Positions 11,085-21,920 are shown, counted from the first letter of the stretch. The stretch is 64,000 nt of DNA from an uncultured Pseudomonadota bacterium (GCA_903868595.1 CAIPVV010000010.1:1-64000), one strand, 5' to 3'. Translations and numbers: made by a program. Notes: generated from the letters alone by a model not told the origin.

Positions 11085-11964
11085 CCGCGCCACGTTGGCC
11101 GCTCAGTGCCGACCAGCCCTCCCGCTGCGCCCAGGGCGCCAGCGTGATCCACGGGCGGTAGGCCTCGATGACCGAGGCGACCTGCTCCTCCAGGATGCCG
11201 GCCAGCACCAGCCGTGCCCCCGGCCGCAGCAGCGTGCGGAAGTGCGGCTGCAGCTCGCACAGGATCCCGGAGATGATGTTGGCCACCAGCACGTCGGCGT
11301 CGCGCGGCAGCGTCTGCGGCGTCTCGTGCAGCACGAGCTGGCTGGCGACGGCGTTGTCGGCCGCGTTGTCGCGCGTCGCGATGGCCGCCTGGGGGTCGAT
11401 GTCGTAGCAGTCCACTTGGGCGGCGCCCAGCCGGGCCGCGGCGATCGCCAGCACCCCGGAGCCGCAGCCATAGTCGATGACCCGCTGGCCGGCCAGCAGG
11501 TGGTTGTCCAGCCAGGTCAGGCACAGCGCCGTGGAAGGGTGGGTCCCGGTGCCAAAGGCAAGGCCCGGGTCCAGGCGCACGACCACCGCCTCGGCCTGCG
11601 CCGGCGGTTCCTCGTGGCGTGGCACGATCCACAGTCGGCGGCCAAAGCGCATCGAATGAAAGTCCTTGAGCCATTCGCGCTCCCAGACCTTGTCCTCGAT
11701 GCGTTCCACGCGGATCGCGCTGGTCGGCAGCGCCAGCACCGTAGCCAGCTGCAGTACGGCCGCCGAACCGGCCGTGTCGGCGTCGAAGAGGACCTGCAGC
11801 ACGGTGCGCGGCCAGAGCCGCAGCTCCCCGGGCGCAGGCTCCAGGATCGCGTCATCCACCGCATCCGTGAGTGTGACGGCGAGGGCGCCGGCGGCAAAGC
11901 AGGCGTCCTCGGCCGCCGTCGGGTCGCGGCCTTCAAGATCCACACTCAGGGATAGGTAAGGCAC
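11077..11964 (-). CDS. prmA: Ribosomal protein L11 methyltransferase
   Basis: SAM-dependent enzyme that trimethylates ribosomal protein L11. The 295-aa product, close to the E. coli length (293), has an N-terminal substrate-recognition domain, a Rossmann SAM site (VIDYGCGSGVLAIAAARLG, ~residue 165) and the catalytic-loop region VLVANIISGIL. It uses a GTG start at 11964. It is sandwiched between accC and the DUF3426 gene, the common accB-accC-prmA order. Confidence 0.95.
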   Translation of the reverse strand: MPYLSLSVDLEGRDPTAAEDACFAAGALAVTLTDAVDDAILEPAPGELRLWPRTVLQVLFDADTAGSAAVLQLATVLALPTSAIRVERIEDKVWEREWLKDFHSMRFGRRLWIVPRHEEPPAQAEAVVVRLDPGLAFGTGTHPSTALCLTWLDNHLLAGQRVIDYGCGSGVLAIAAARLGAAQVDCYDIDPQAAIATRDNAADNAVASQLVLHETPQTLPRDADVLVANIISGILCELQPHFRTLLRPGARLVLAGILEEQVASVIEAYRPWITLAPWAQREGWSALSGQRGADA

Positions 11965-11985
11965 GACCGCTACGGGCTCCCAGAC

Positions 11986-13329
11986 CTACTTAAGGCCGAG
12001 CCGGCGCTCAAGGTAGTGGATGTCGAGTCCACCACTTCGGAACGCCGTGTGGTTCAGGATTTCCTGGTGCAGGGCTTTGTTCGTGTTGATGCCTTCCACG
12101 ACGAGCTCGGAGAGGGCGTTGCGCATGCGGGCGATGGCCGTGTCGCGCGACTCCCCATGGGCGATCAGCTTGGCGACCATCGAATCGTAGTTCGGCGGCA
12201 CGACGTAGCCGGAGTAGACGTGGCTGTCGACGCGGATGCCCGGGCCGCCCGGCGCGTGCCAGAGCTTCACCGGTCCCGGGGAAGGCATGAACGTGCGGGC
12301 GTCCTCGGCGTTGATGCGGCACTCGATCGCGTGGCCCCGGATCTGGATGTCGCCCTGCGAGAACGGCAGCTTCTCGCCGGCGGCAATCAGCAGCTGCGTC
12401 TTGACCAGGTCGATGCCCGTGATCATCTCGGTGACCGGGTGCTCCACCTGGATGCGCGTGTTCATCTCGATGAAGTAGAACTCGTTGTCCTGGTAGAGGA
12501 ACTCGAAGGTGCCGGCGCTGCGATAGCCAACGGCCTTGCAGGCATCGACGCAGCGTTCGCCCATCTGCTTGCGCTGCTTGGCCGTCAGGCCGGGCGCGGG
12601 TGCCTCTTCCATGACTTTCTGATGGCGACGCTGCATCGAGCAGTCGCGCTCGCCCAGGTGCACGACGTTGCCGTAGTTGTCGGCAATGACCTGGAACTCG
12701 ATGTGGCGCGGCTTCTCGAGGAACTTCTCCATGTAGACCTGGCCGTTGCCGAAGGCGGCGAGCGCCTCCTGCTGCGTGACCGTGATCGCATTGAGCAGTG
12801 CGGCCTCGGCATGCACGACGCGCATGCCGCGCCCGCCGCCGCCGCCGGAGGCCTTGATGATCACCGGGTAGCCGATCTCCCGCGCGATCTTCAGGTTCAC
12901 GTCCGGGTCGGGACCCAGCGGACCGTCCGAGCCCGGTACGCAGGGTATGCCGGCCTTCTTCATGGCGCGGATCGCGGAGACCTTGTCACCCATCATGCGG
13001 ATGGTCTCGGCCTTGGGGCCGATGAAGACAAAGCCGCTCTTCTCCACCCGTTCGGCAAAGTCGGCGTTCTCCGAGAGAAAGCCGTAGCCCGGATGGATGG
13101 CGACTGAGTCGGTGACTTCCGCGGCGCTGATGATCGCCGGCATGTTCAGGTAGCTGAGGTTGGAGGCTGGTGGGCCGATGCACACCGTCTCGTCGGCCAG
13201 CAGCACGTGTTTGAGGTTGTTGTCGGCGGTGGAGTGCACCGCGACAGTTTTGATGTCCAGCTCGCGGCAGGCGCGCAGGATGCGCAGGGCGATCTCGCCG
13301 CGGTTGGCAATGACGATTTTGTCGAGCAT
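11986..13329 (-). CDS. accC: Acetyl-CoA carboxylase, biotin carboxylase subunit
   Basis: ATP-grasp enzyme that carboxylates biotin on AccB, the first committed step of fatty-acid synthesis. The 447-aa length matches E. coli AccC (449). The sequence starts [18 protein letters not shown] and carries the glycine-rich ATP loop [11 protein letters not shown], the metal-binding region [16 protein letters not shown] and [13 protein letters not shown]. It lies 19 bases downstream of accB in one operon. Confidence 0.98.
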   Translation of the reverse strand: MLDKIVIANRGEIALRILRACRELDIKTVAVHSTADNNLKHVLLADETVCIGPPASNLSYLNMPAIISAAEVTDSVAIHPGYGFLSENADFAERVEKSGFVFIGPKAETIRMMGDKVSAIRAMKKAGIPCVPGSDGPLGPDPDVNLKIAREIGYPVIIKASGGGGGRGMRVVHAEAALLNAITVTQQEALAAFGNGQVYMEKFLEKPRHIEFQVIADNYGNVVHLGERDCSMQRRHQKVMEEAPAPGLTAKQRKQMGERCVDACKAVGYRSAGTFEFLYQDNEFYFIEMNTRIQVEHPVTEMITGIDLVKTQLLIAAGEKLPFSQGDIQIRGHAIECRINAEDARTFMPSPGPVKLWHAPGGPGIRVDSHVYSGYVVPPNYDSMVAKLIAHGESRDTAIARMRNALSELVVEGINTNKALHQEILNHTAFRSGGLDIHYLERRLGLK

Positions 13330-13348
13330 GCGTGCGTATCGCTCGCGC

Positions 13349-13798
13349 TTACTCGACCACGAACAGCGGCTGGCCGAACTCGACCGGGTCGCCGTTCTTC
13401 ACCATGACCGCCGTCACGCGCCCGGAGCGGTCTGACTCGATCTGGTTCATCATCTTCATCGCCTCGATGATGCACAGGATCTGGCCGGGCTTGACCTCAT
13501 CGCCGATCGAGACGAAGGGCTTGGCCGTCGGCGAGCCCGCGGCGTAGAAGGTGCCGACCATCGGCGAGGGGATCACGTTCTCGTTGGCGGCCTTGGCCGG
13601 GCCGGAGCTGAGCGGGACCGGCGGGGGCGCGGCGGGCGCAGCCGGGGCGGCCGGCGGCGGCGCGTAGTACTGCGGAGCAGGCATGCCGGTCGGCATGCGG
13701 CTGATGCGCACGGCCTCCTCGCCCTCCTTGATCTCGATCTCGGCGATGCCCGATTCGTCGAGCAACTCGATCAGCTTCTTGATCTTGCGAATATCCAT
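13349..13798 (-). CDS. accB: Acetyl-CoA carboxylase, biotin carboxyl carrier protein
   Basis: Carrier of 149 aa for the biotin arm used by AccC and the carboxyltransferase. It has the usual three parts: an N-terminal helical region ([17 protein letters not shown]), a Pro/Ala-rich mobile linker (residues ~45-75) and a C-terminal biotinyl domain with the lysine target in [13 protein letters not shown] sits 7 bases before the ATG. It is followed by accC and preceded by aroQ. Confidence 0.97.
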   Translation of the reverse strand: MDIRKIKKLIELLDESGIAEIEIKEGEEAVRISRMPTGMPAPQYYAPPPAAPAAPAAPPPVPLSSGPAKAANENVIPSPMVGTFYAAGSPTAKPFVSIGDEVKPGQILCIIEAMKMMNQIESDRSGRVTAVMVKNGDPVEFGQPLFVVE

Positions 13799-13828
13799 CT
13801 ATTGGCTCCTGAGATGGCCGTGCCAGCT

Positions 13829-14266
13829 TCAGCCGAGGCGCGCCGCGATGGCGCGAAGGGCGAGTTCGTATCCCTGTGGGCCCAAACCCACGATCTGGCC
13901 GACGGCGATGTCTGAAAAGTACGAATGGCGCCGGAAGGCTTCCCGCGCGTGAACGTTCGACAGGTGTACTTCGATAAACGGCAGCTTCACGCCCAGCAAG
14001 GCGTCGCGCAGGGCGATGCTGCTGTGCGTGAGGGCGCCGGGGTTGAAGATCAGGAACGCAATCTGGCGCTCCTTGGCGGCGTGGATCTCCTCAATCAGCT
14101 CGTGCTCGGCATTGCTTTGCCGGGCGATGAGCTCGTGACCCAGGTCGGCGGCCAGCGTGCGCACCCGCTCGACGATGGTCTCCAATGTGTCCGTCCCGTA
14201 GATCCCGGGTTCGCGCTGACCCAGCAGATTGAGGTTCGGTCCGTTGAGCAGCAACAGCCGCGCCAT
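13829..14266 (-). CDS. aroQ: 3-dehydroquinate dehydratase, type II
   Basis: Third step of the shikimate pathway. The 145-aa product has the type II signatures: the N-terminal [17 protein letters not shown] with its catalytic Tyr, the [16 protein letters not shown] stretch and [20 protein letters not shown]. It lies 30 bases upstream of accB; aroQ-accB-accC is a common gammaproteobacterial operon. The 158-base gap on its upstream side (14267-14424) is AT-richer than its surroundings and probably carries the operon promoter, but I could not define the boxes. Confidence 0.97.
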   Translation of the reverse strand: MARLLLLNGPNLNLLGQREPGIYGTDTLETIVERVRTLAADLGHELIARQSNAEHELIEEIHAAKERQIAFLIFNPGALTHSSIALRDALLGVKLPFIEVHLSNVHAREAFRRHSYFSDIAVGQIVGLGPQGYELALRAIAARLG

Positions 14267-14424
14267 GTATTTTTTTCCTGATGGCGGCCGCTGAGCCGCC
14301 CGAAAAGCTGTCGCAATTTAACCTTAAAAAGGGTCTATCGGCGCAATTTTTCTACCAATTCGGCTGCGATTAGGCCGCGATGTCGTCCGAAGGCGCCCAA
14401 CTGTGGCTTTTTCGGCCTGAGGGG

Positions 14425-15174
14425 TTAGCCGGCGGTCTTGGGGGGCTTGGCAGCCTCCGCGAGGGCGCGTTTGGTAGCGAGATCCTTCAAACCCTCGCTG
14501 ATCTGCGCCCGGGCGGCCGGCAGGTCCAGTCGCGCGGCATCCACAGCCGCGACCCGGTCCAAGATCAGGTCCAGTTCTTCCTGGTGTAGTTCGCCGACCT
14601 TCAGGGCCACGATGCGCTGCTGGCTGTCGGCAAACAGCGTGAACGGGAAGGCGGGGGTCATGCCGACTGCCGTCACGGCCGCCAGGCCGTCCTCCTCGCC
14701 GATCAGCAGCGGATAATCGAGTTTCTCCTTGGCCGCGTAGGCCAGCACGTCGTCGCGGAAATCCACCGCGATGCCGACCACTTCGACGTTCTGTGTGTGG
14801 CGCTGGGCCCGGATCTTCTTCAGGAGCGGGATCTCGCGCCGGCAGGGAGGGCACCAGGTCGCCCAGAAATTCACGACCAGCGGCCGGCCGCGCCACTGGG
14901 CGAGTTTGCGCGCGGTACCGTCGCGGTCCTTGAGTTCAAAGTCCGGCAGGACCTCCGGCACCGACTTCGGGGCGGCCGCGCTGCCGGCAGGCGAGGCGGC
15001 CGGGGCCGCTGGGGCGGCGGCGGCGGGGGGCGCCGGCGGGACGGGGCTGATCTGGGGCGCGGCACCGTGGTCCCACCGGCGCTGGATCAGGAAGCCGGCG
15101 GCGGCAGCGACGAGGACGAACGCCACCCCGAGGGCGGCGTTGCGTGGGGTGCGGGCAGGAGTGTTGTCTGGCAT
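14425..15174 (-). CDS. TlpA/ResA-like membrane-anchored thioredoxin
   Basis: Predicted periplasmic thiol-disulfide protein of 249 aa. It has an N-terminal membrane anchor (LGVAFVLVAAAAGFLIQRR), an Ala/Pro linker (~residues 42-68) and a thioredoxin fold with FWATWCPPCRREIP (CPPC active site). The C-terminus carries an extra ~40-residue Ala/Lys-rich helix. It starts 9 bases after dsbD, so it is probably translated with it and receives electrons from DsbD. In related systems such proteins serve cytochrome c maturation or cysteine reduction; the exact client cannot be read from the sequence. Confidence 0.88.
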   Translation of the reverse strand: MPDNTPARTPRNAALGVAFVLVAAAAGFLIQRRWDHGAAPQISPVPPAPPAAAAPAAPAASPAGSAAAPKSVPEVLPDFELKDRDGTARKLAQWRGRPLVVNFWATWCPPCRREIPLLKKIRAQRHTQNVEVVGIAVDFRDDVLAYAAKEKLDYPLLIGEEDGLAAVTAVGMTPAFPFTLFADSQQRIVALKVGELHQEELDLILDRVAAVDAARLDLPAARAQISEGLKDLATKRALAEAAKPPKTAG

Positions 15175-15183
15175 GGGCGGACT

Positions 15184-17058
15184 CTAGCGTGCGGCCACGG
15201 CGGGCGTCTCGGCCAGGCTACCCAGCGCCTTGGCCGCCAAGGGGGCGAATTCCGCGGCCTTCATGAAGCCGACGACGCGAAAGTGGCTGCGCTCCTGCCC
15301 GTCGGCGCCGTAGAAGGCGATCGTCGGGGGGCCGAAGATGCCGAACTGCTTGAGCAGCGCCTGGTCCTGTTCATCGTTCGCGGTGACGTCGGCCCGCAGC
15401 AGCACGGCCTGCGACAGGGCGCTGCGCACGGCAGGATCCGGGAAGGTGTATTTCTCCATCTCCTTGCAGGAGACGCACCAGTCGGCATAGAAGTCCAGCA
15501 TCACGGGCCGGCCTGCCGCCTGCGCGGCCTGCACCTCGTGCGCCAGTTCCGCCACGGACTTGACGGTGATGAAAGGTACTTCGACCTGCGGCGCCGGCCT
15601 CACCCAGGGGGCCAGCGGGTCGGTTGCCCCGCGCACGCTGCCCACCACCAGGGCCAGGGCGTAGGCGGCGGCGGCCACGCCGGCGGTGCGCACCGCCAAG
15701 CGCGCAAGGCCACTGCGCAGGGCCGCCCGCAGCAGCACGATCGCCAGCGCGATCAGCGGTAGCGACCAGAGCACCAGTCCCAGCCGCTCCGGCACGATGC
15801 GCGCGACCATCCAGGCGGCCACGGCGAGCATCAGGGCGCCAAACACCTGCTTGACCGTGTCCATCCACGCGCCCGCGCGGGGCAGCAGTTGCCCGGCCGA
15901 GGCCCCGACGACCAGCAGTGGCGTGCCCATGCCCATCGCCATGGCAAACAGCGCGATGCCGCCGCGCAGCATCTCCCCGCTCTGCCCGATCACCGACAGG
16001 GCTGCCACCAGCGCGGGCCCCACGCAAGTGGTCACGATGAGGGCCGACAGCGCGCCCATCGCCGCTACGCCCGCGTAGCTGCCGGCGCGCTGGCGGTTGC
16101 TCAGGTCCGCCAGGCGCGACTGCACGAAGCTGGGCATCTGCACGGTGTAGAAACCGAACATCGAGAAGGCCATGGCGATGAACAGCGCCGCGAACAGCGC
16201 GATGATCCAAGGCTGCTGGAAGAGGGTCTGGGCCTGCTGGCCGGCGGCCGCGAAGGCCACGCCCGCGGCGGTATAGGTCAGCGCCATGCCGAGCACGTAG
16301 GCCAGCGACAGCAGGAAGCCCTTCAGGCGCGTGAGGTTCGCGCCGTGGCCGGCGATGATGCCGGAGACGATGGGCACCATCGGCAGCACGCAGGGCGTGA
16401 ACGCCAGCCCCAGGCCGGACAGGAAGAACGCGCCGGCCATCCACAGGAGGTTGCCGTGGCGGATGAGGTTCGCCAGCCAGTCCTGCTCGGATTCATAGCT
16501 CGCGCCGGCGCCGGGCGCGGGTCCCGCTGCGGCCGACGCGGTGCCGGCCGGCAAGCGGATCTCAAAGACGCGGCTCTGCGGCGGGAAGCACAGGCCCGCC
16601 TCCGCGCAGCCCTGCCAGGTGAGCTTGACGGGTAGCGTCAGGGCGGTGGCGCCCGCGCGGGAGACCGGCAACTGCGCGACGAAATCGTGGTGATAGACCT
16701 GCTGCGTGCCGAAGAACTCGTCGGTCTTGCTCTCCCCCTCCGGCAGCGACGGCGCTCCCAGGGCCGCGCGGTCGTTGGCGGCGGTGCTGAACTTCAGCTT
16801 GTTGCGGTAGAGGTAGTAGCCCTTGGCCACCGAATAGATCACCTCGACGCGGTCCGGAGCGGTGGCGCGCGCATCGACCTGGAAGGCTTGCTCGGGGGTC
16901 AGGAAGTCGTCGCCGGACTGGGATTTGCCCAGGTTCACCAGGGCGCTGGCGTCGGCGGCCGCGCGCGCGGGCTGCGCGGCCAGCAGCGTCGCCAGGACCA
17001 GCGCAGCGGTCGCGGCCAACCGGCCCAGGCGGGTCAAAAAGGGTGCAGTCACGCGCAT
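15184..17058 (-). CDS. dsbD: Thiol:disulfide interchange protein DsbD
   Basis: Carries electrons from cytoplasmic thioredoxin across the inner membrane to periplasmic partners. The 624-aa product has all three parts: a signal peptide and N-terminal periplasmic domain with the cysteine pair CAEAGLC (~residue 150), a central eight-helix membrane domain with cysteines in FTPCVLPM and TTCVGPAL, and a C-terminal thioredoxin domain with DWCVSCKEME. I chose the ATG at 17058, preceded by GGAG at 7 bases, over the TTG two codons upstream. It is divergent from groES and leads the minus-strand run toward aroQ-accBC. Confidence 0.96.
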   Translation of the reverse strand: MRVTAPFLTRLGRLAATAALVLATLLAAQPARAAADASALVNLGKSQSGDDFLTPEQAFQVDARATAPDRVEVIYSVAKGYYLYRNKLKFSTAANDRAALGAPSLPEGESKTDEFFGTQQVYHHDFVAQLPVSRAGATALTLPVKLTWQGCAEAGLCFPPQSRVFEIRLPAGTASAAAGPAPGAGASYESEQDWLANLIRHGNLLWMAGAFFLSGLGLAFTPCVLPMVPIVSGIIAGHGANLTRLKGFLLSLAYVLGMALTYTAAGVAFAAAGQQAQTLFQQPWIIALFAALFIAMAFSMFGFYTVQMPSFVQSRLADLSNRQRAGSYAGVAAMGALSALIVTTCVGPALVAALSVIGQSGEMLRGGIALFAMAMGMGTPLLVVGASAGQLLPRAGAWMDTVKQVFGALMLAVAAWMVARIVPERLGLVLWSLPLIALAIVLLRAALRSGLARLAVRTAGVAAAAYALALVVGSVRGATDPLAPWVRPAPQVEVPFITVKSVAELAHEVQAAQAAGRPVMLDFYADWCVSCKEMEKYTFPDPAVRSALSQAVLLRADVTANDEQDQALLKQFGIFGPPTIAFYGADGQERSHFRVVGFMKAAEFAPLAAKALGSLAETPAVAAR

Positions 17059-17219
17059 CAGCAATCTCCGGGCCTCTTGAACGTGTCGGGCGCCGCACTG
17101 GGCCAGCAGGCGAGACTACCCGTTGCCGGACCAGAAATCGCGATGTAATTCATTATGTTGCAACCTCAACTGCCTATCCGGGAGGCCACTGCACTGCTGC
17201 ACTTACGGTAAGTCTAGAC

Positions 17220-17247
17220 TTGAAAAGCCAGTAACCGCCGCTATGAT
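17220..17247 (+). promoter_or_regulatory. groESL promoter (sigma-70 type)
   Basis: TTGAAA at 17220-17225 and TATGAT at 17242-17247 are separated by 16 bases, a near-consensus vegetative promoter. The predicted transcript start falls at about 17254-17258, inside or at the edge of the CIRCE operator. The -35 region also reads CTTGAAA (17219-17225), the sigma-32 -35 box, but the matching -10 (CCCCAT-type) is poor. Confidence 0.75.
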
Positions 17248-17257
17248 AAGCGCCCGG

Positions 17258-17284
17258 TTAGCAGCCGGGCACCGAGAGTGCTAA
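17258..17284 (+). promoter_or_regulatory. CIRCE operator (HrcA-binding inverted repeat)
   Basis: The right arm GAGTGCTAA (17276-17284) matches the CIRCE consensus at all nine positions. The left arm TTAGCAGCC (17258-17266) matches at seven of nine. The spacer is exactly nine bases. It overlaps the predicted groESL transcript start, the usual site for HrcA repression. hrcA itself is not in the window. Confidence 0.85.
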
Positions 17285-17358
17285 CAAGCGCTCCGGCCTG
17301 GCTGTCCGAATTATTAATCAGGTATTTCCCCATCAAATCCAAAAAAGGAGTGTCAGGC

Positions 17359-19292
<1,934 letters not shown>

Positions 19293-19327
19293 GGCCAAGC
19301 CTTACCCGCTCCATGTGTTGAATAGAG

Positions 19328-19359
19328 AAGGGCCGGCAGCAATGCCGGCCCTTTTTTTT
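19328..19359 (+). terminator. Intrinsic terminator after groEL
   Basis: GGGCCGGCA (19330-19338) pairs with TGCCGGCCC (19343-19351) across a GCAA tetraloop and is followed by eight T residues. Flanking A residues can extend the stem. Confidence 0.93.
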
Positions 19360-19378
19360 GCCGAAGGACAATCAGACC

Positions 19379-20449
19379 CTAGGCGGCGCTGCGCACGGCC
19401 TTGCGGCGTGCCTCCACGGCCCGCGCCAGGGTGTCCAGCACGCCGAGCGAGCTCTCCCAGTCGATGCAGCCGTCGGTCACGCTCTGGCCATAGGTCAGGG
19501 GCTGGCCGGCGATAAGGTCCTGCCGCCCGGCCTTGAGGTGGCTCTCCACCATGACCCCCAGGATGCGCTGTTCGCCGCTGGCGAGCTGCCCGGCAACGTC
19601 TGCGATCACCGCCGGCTGGTTCTGCGGCTTCTTGAGGCTGTTGCCATGGCTGACATCGATCATGAGGCGCGGCGAGAGGCCCGCGGCCACCAGCTGGCGG
19701 CTCACGGCCTCGACCGCATCGGCCCCGTAGTTGGGCTGTGTGCCGCCGCGCAGGATCAGGTGGCAGTCGGGGTTGCCGCTGGTGGAGGCGATGGCGCTGT
19801 GGCCGGCCTTGTTCACGGCCAGGAAATGGTGCGGCTGCGCAGCGGCCTGCACCGCGTCGAGCGCGATCTTCACATTGCCGTCCGTGCCGTTCTTGAAGCC
19901 CACGGGGCAGGAGAGTCCGGAGGCCATCTCGCGATGCACCTGGCTCTCGGTGGTGCGCGCGCCAATGGCGCCCCAGGCCACCAGGTCCGCGATGTACTGC
20001 GGCGTGATGATATCCAGGAATTCGCAGCCTGCCGGCAGGCCCAGCTCGTTCACGTCCAGCAGGAGCTGGCGGGCCAGGTGCAGGCCCTTGTTGATGTCGA
20101 AGCTGCCGTTCAGGTCCGGGTCGTTGATGAGTCCCTTCCAGCCGACCGTGGTGCGGGGCTTCTCGAAGTAGACCCGCATGATGATTTCTAGCGTATCGCC
20201 AAGGCGTTCGCGCTGGGCGTTCAACAGGTGTGCGTATTCCATCGCGGCCGCTGTGTCGTGGATCGAGCAGGGGCCGATCACGACGGCCAGGCGATCGTCC
20301 TGGCCGTGCAGGATGTGCTGCAGGCGCTGGCGCGCGTCCCGCACGGTGCGCGAGGCGCCCTCGCTGCGCAGGCAGTCCCGCAGCAGGCGCTCCGGCGTGA
20401 TCAGTTCCTGCATGTCGCGGATGCGCAGGTCATCGGTACGTAGGCTCAC
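19379..20449 (-). CDS. aroG: 3-deoxy-7-phosphoheptulonate (DAHP) synthase, class I
   Basis: First enzyme of the shikimate pathway; it condenses PEP with erythrose 4-phosphate. The 356-aa product has VIGPCSIHD (~residue 60), YFEKPRTTVGWKG, GARTTESQVHRE, KNGTDGN and the metal ligands in LMIDVSHGNS. I chose GTG 20449 because AAGGAG lies 7 bases upstream; the TTG at 20455 has no room for a ribosome site. Features are mixed between the E. coli AroG and AroF types, so the symbol is generic and the feedback inhibitor cannot be told. A terminator and a leader peptide rich in aromatic residues lie directly upstream, suggesting transcription attenuation. Confidence 0.96.
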   Translation of the reverse strand: MSLRTDDLRIRDMQELITPERLLRDCLRSEGASRTVRDARQRLQHILHGQDDRLAVVIGPCSIHDTAAAMEYAHLLNAQRERLGDTLEIIMRVYFEKPRTTVGWKGLINDPDLNGSFDINKGLHLARQLLLDVNELGLPAGCEFLDIITPQYIADLVAWGAIGARTTESQVHREMASGLSCPVGFKNGTDGNVKIALDAVQAAAQPHHFLAVNKAGHSAIASTSGNPDCHLILRGGTQPNYGADAVEAVSRQLVAAGLSPRLMIDVSHGNSLKKPQNQPAVIADVAGQLASGEQRILGVMVESHLKAGRQDLIAGQPLTYGQSVTDGCIDWESSLGVLDTLARAVEARRKAVRSAA

Positions 20450-20484
20450 GTTCAAACTCCTTGCAGTTGCCGTTTCCCGGCGGC

Positions 20485-20514
20485 AAAAAAAAACCGCCGG
20501 TGTCCGGCGGTTTT
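20485..20514 (-). terminator. Attenuator terminator in the aroG leader
   Basis: Read on the minus strand, AAAACCGCCGG (20514-20504) and CCGGCGGTTTT (20500-20490) form a perfect 11-bp stem with a 3-base loop, continued by five more T residues. It lies between the leader peptide and the aroG ribosome site, only ~35 bases before the aroG start, so it can only serve to stop transcription before aroG. Confidence 0.85.
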
Positions 20515-20521
20515 CTTGGGT

Positions 20522-20536
20522 GGTCTTGTGAAGACC
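20522..20536 (-). promoter_or_regulatory. Small hairpin between leader peptide and attenuator
   Basis: On the minus strand GGTCTT (20536-20531) and AAGACC (20527-20522) form a perfect 6-bp stem with a 3-base loop, just after the leader-peptide stop. It could be a pause or spacer hairpin of the attenuator; the role is inferred from position. Confidence 0.5.
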
Positions 20537-20542
20537 GCTTGT

Positions 20543-20623
20543 TCAGCGCGTACCCAGTCCTTCCGCCGTAGGTGTCGGAATAAAATAGGACCAGAAGTCA
20601 TAGCGGCTGAACGCGGTGTTCAT
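20543..20623 (-). CDS. Aromatic-amino-acid leader peptide of aroG
   Basis: A 26-codon frame (ATG 20623, TGA ending at 20543) directly upstream of the aroG attenuator. Residues 5-14 read FSRYDFWSYF, placing Phe at 5, 10 and 14, Tyr at 8 and 13 and Trp at 11: six aromatic residues in ten codons. The codons for Thr19-Ala20 contain CGGCGG (20568-20563), which can pair with CCGCCG in the 5' arm of the terminator and so act as the antiterminator. A ribosome stalled in the aromatic codons would leave this sequence free; one that reaches the stop would cover it. No good Shine-Dalgarno is visible before the ATG, which is the main weakness. Confidence 0.78.
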   Translation of the reverse strand: MNTAFSRYDFWSYFIPTPTAEGLGTR

Positions 20624-20864
20624 GAGCTTAGGAGTACCACGGGTCGGCCGCGGGCTGCAAATGGGCGTCCCGGGGGCGCTCCTGCAGGCGACCCGTGGAC
20701 GGCTTGGCCGGAGACGTCCGCCCACGTTGCTGCTTCGCGGGGGCGGGGGTGGATCGCAAATGCGAGTCATTCGGGATTGAATCCACCTGCGCAATCGGGG
20801 CGTATGCCCATTAACATTAGACTGTTGTTCATAAGCGTTTTGCATCGCCAAGGAGAGTCCCCAA

Positions 20865-21203
20865 ATGTCCAAGACCTTTCCCCGCCGCACGCTGATCAAG
20901 GCCGTCCTGCTGGGCGGCGCTGCCCTGCCGCTGGCGGCCCGCCTCGTGCCGGACGCCCAGGCCGCGGCGCAGCCGCTGGTCGACCCGAAGGATCCGGTTG
21001 CCGCCTCCCTGGGCTTCGGCGTCGACACGACCAAGATTGACGGTAAGGCCAACCCGACACACAAGGCGGAGCAGAAGTGCGCCAACTGCCTGCAGTTCCA
21101 GGGCAAGGCCGGTGACAAGCAGGGTGCCTGCAACCTCTTCCCGGGTAAGGATGTGGTGGCCACGGGCTGGTGCAAAGTCTGGGCCCAGAAGCCCGGCGCC
21201 TGA
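20865..21203 (+). CDS. High-potential iron-sulfur protein (HiPIP)
   Basis: Small periplasmic electron carrier with one 4Fe-4S cluster. The 112-aa precursor starts with a twin-arginine signal (PRRTLIKAVLLGG, cleavage near residue 35), expected for a protein exported folded with its cluster. The mature part has four cysteines in the HiPIP pattern: CANC, then GACNLFPG, then GWCKVW. AAGGAG-type ribosome site just upstream and an intrinsic terminator downstream make it a single-gene unit. HiPIPs carry electrons between the bc1 complex and oxidases or reaction centres; the partner here is unknown. Confidence 0.95.
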   Translation: MSKTFPRRTLIKAVLLGGAALPLAARLVPDAQAAAQPLVDPKDPVAASLGFGVDTTKIDGKANPTHKAEQKCANCLQFQGKAGDKQGACNLFPGKDVVATGWCKVWAQKPGA

Positions 21204-21235
21204 TGGATACCGCGGGCTGAGCTGAGGGTCCGCGC

Positions 21236-21265
21236 AGGGCCAGCCTTCGGGCTGGCCCTTTTTTT
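21236..21265 (+). terminator. Intrinsic terminator after HiPIP
   Basis: AGGGCCAGCC (21236-21245) pairs with GGCTGGCCCT (21250-21259) across a TTCG tetraloop and is followed by seven T residues. Confidence 0.95.
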
Positions 21266-21335
21266 GCCGTGATGCCGGCCAGTGCCCAGCGGCCGCCCTT
21301 GATCGCCCACCGCGCGCCGGAGGAGCGCGCGCAAG

Positions 21336-21861
21336 GTGAAGTGCTTCGACTATTTCATCCGGCACGCCCGCTGGATGGCCGAGGCCAGCGGCGTACGCAG
21401 CGGGCTTTTGCGCGATTACGCGAATACGCCGGGCCGGGTCGGCCAGATCCGGCGGATCAATCACCTGAAAATCGAAATTTATTGTATCACCGACGATACA
21501 CCCGCTCGGCTGCAAACGATCCGAGTTGCTGTGCCGCTACGACGTGCAGAGCCTCACGCACGAGGCGGTGGCGTTGCCCGGGCTGCTGCAGCCTGGCTGC
21601 GAGCGCAGGCGGGCGGCCGTGGCGCTACGGAACACTACGCGTAACGCGCCGGAGGCACTGAAGCCGTGCAAGGAGATTGATGCCGCGGAATCCCGCGCCG
21701 ACCACGTGATGCGGGCGGCCATTGCGCGCCGGTGCCGCGAGGCGGCCGACACCCGCCAGCGGATCAAGCCTAAAGGCATCTTTGAACTGCTGGAGTCCGC
21801 CACCGACAAGTGCCAGGACGTGGCCGACGTCATGGAACGCCTGATCTTAGACAACGCCTGA
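21336..21861 (+). pseudogene. Broken DUF47 (PhoU-like) phosphate-transport accessory gene
   Basis: Two pieces of one family are read in different frames. From GTG 21336 the frame gives KCFDYFIRHARWMAEAS and LLRDYANTPGRVGQI, the N-terminal helix region of DUF47 proteins. After about 21520 the family continues one frame over: LCRYDVQSLTHEAVALPGLL, KEIDAAESRADHVMRAAIAR and FELLESATDKCQDVADVMER, stopping at 21861. Roughly 40 codons that should lie between the halves are missing. In intact loci this gene precedes a Pit phosphate transporter, and remnants of that gene follow here. Several conserved positions in the second half also look substituted, so decay is probably not recent. Confidence 0.8.
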
Positions 21862-21920
21862 CCCTGCACGGGGGGCAGGGTGTCTTCACGGCGCTGGGTA
21901 CCCGGGTGGCGCGGGCGCCC

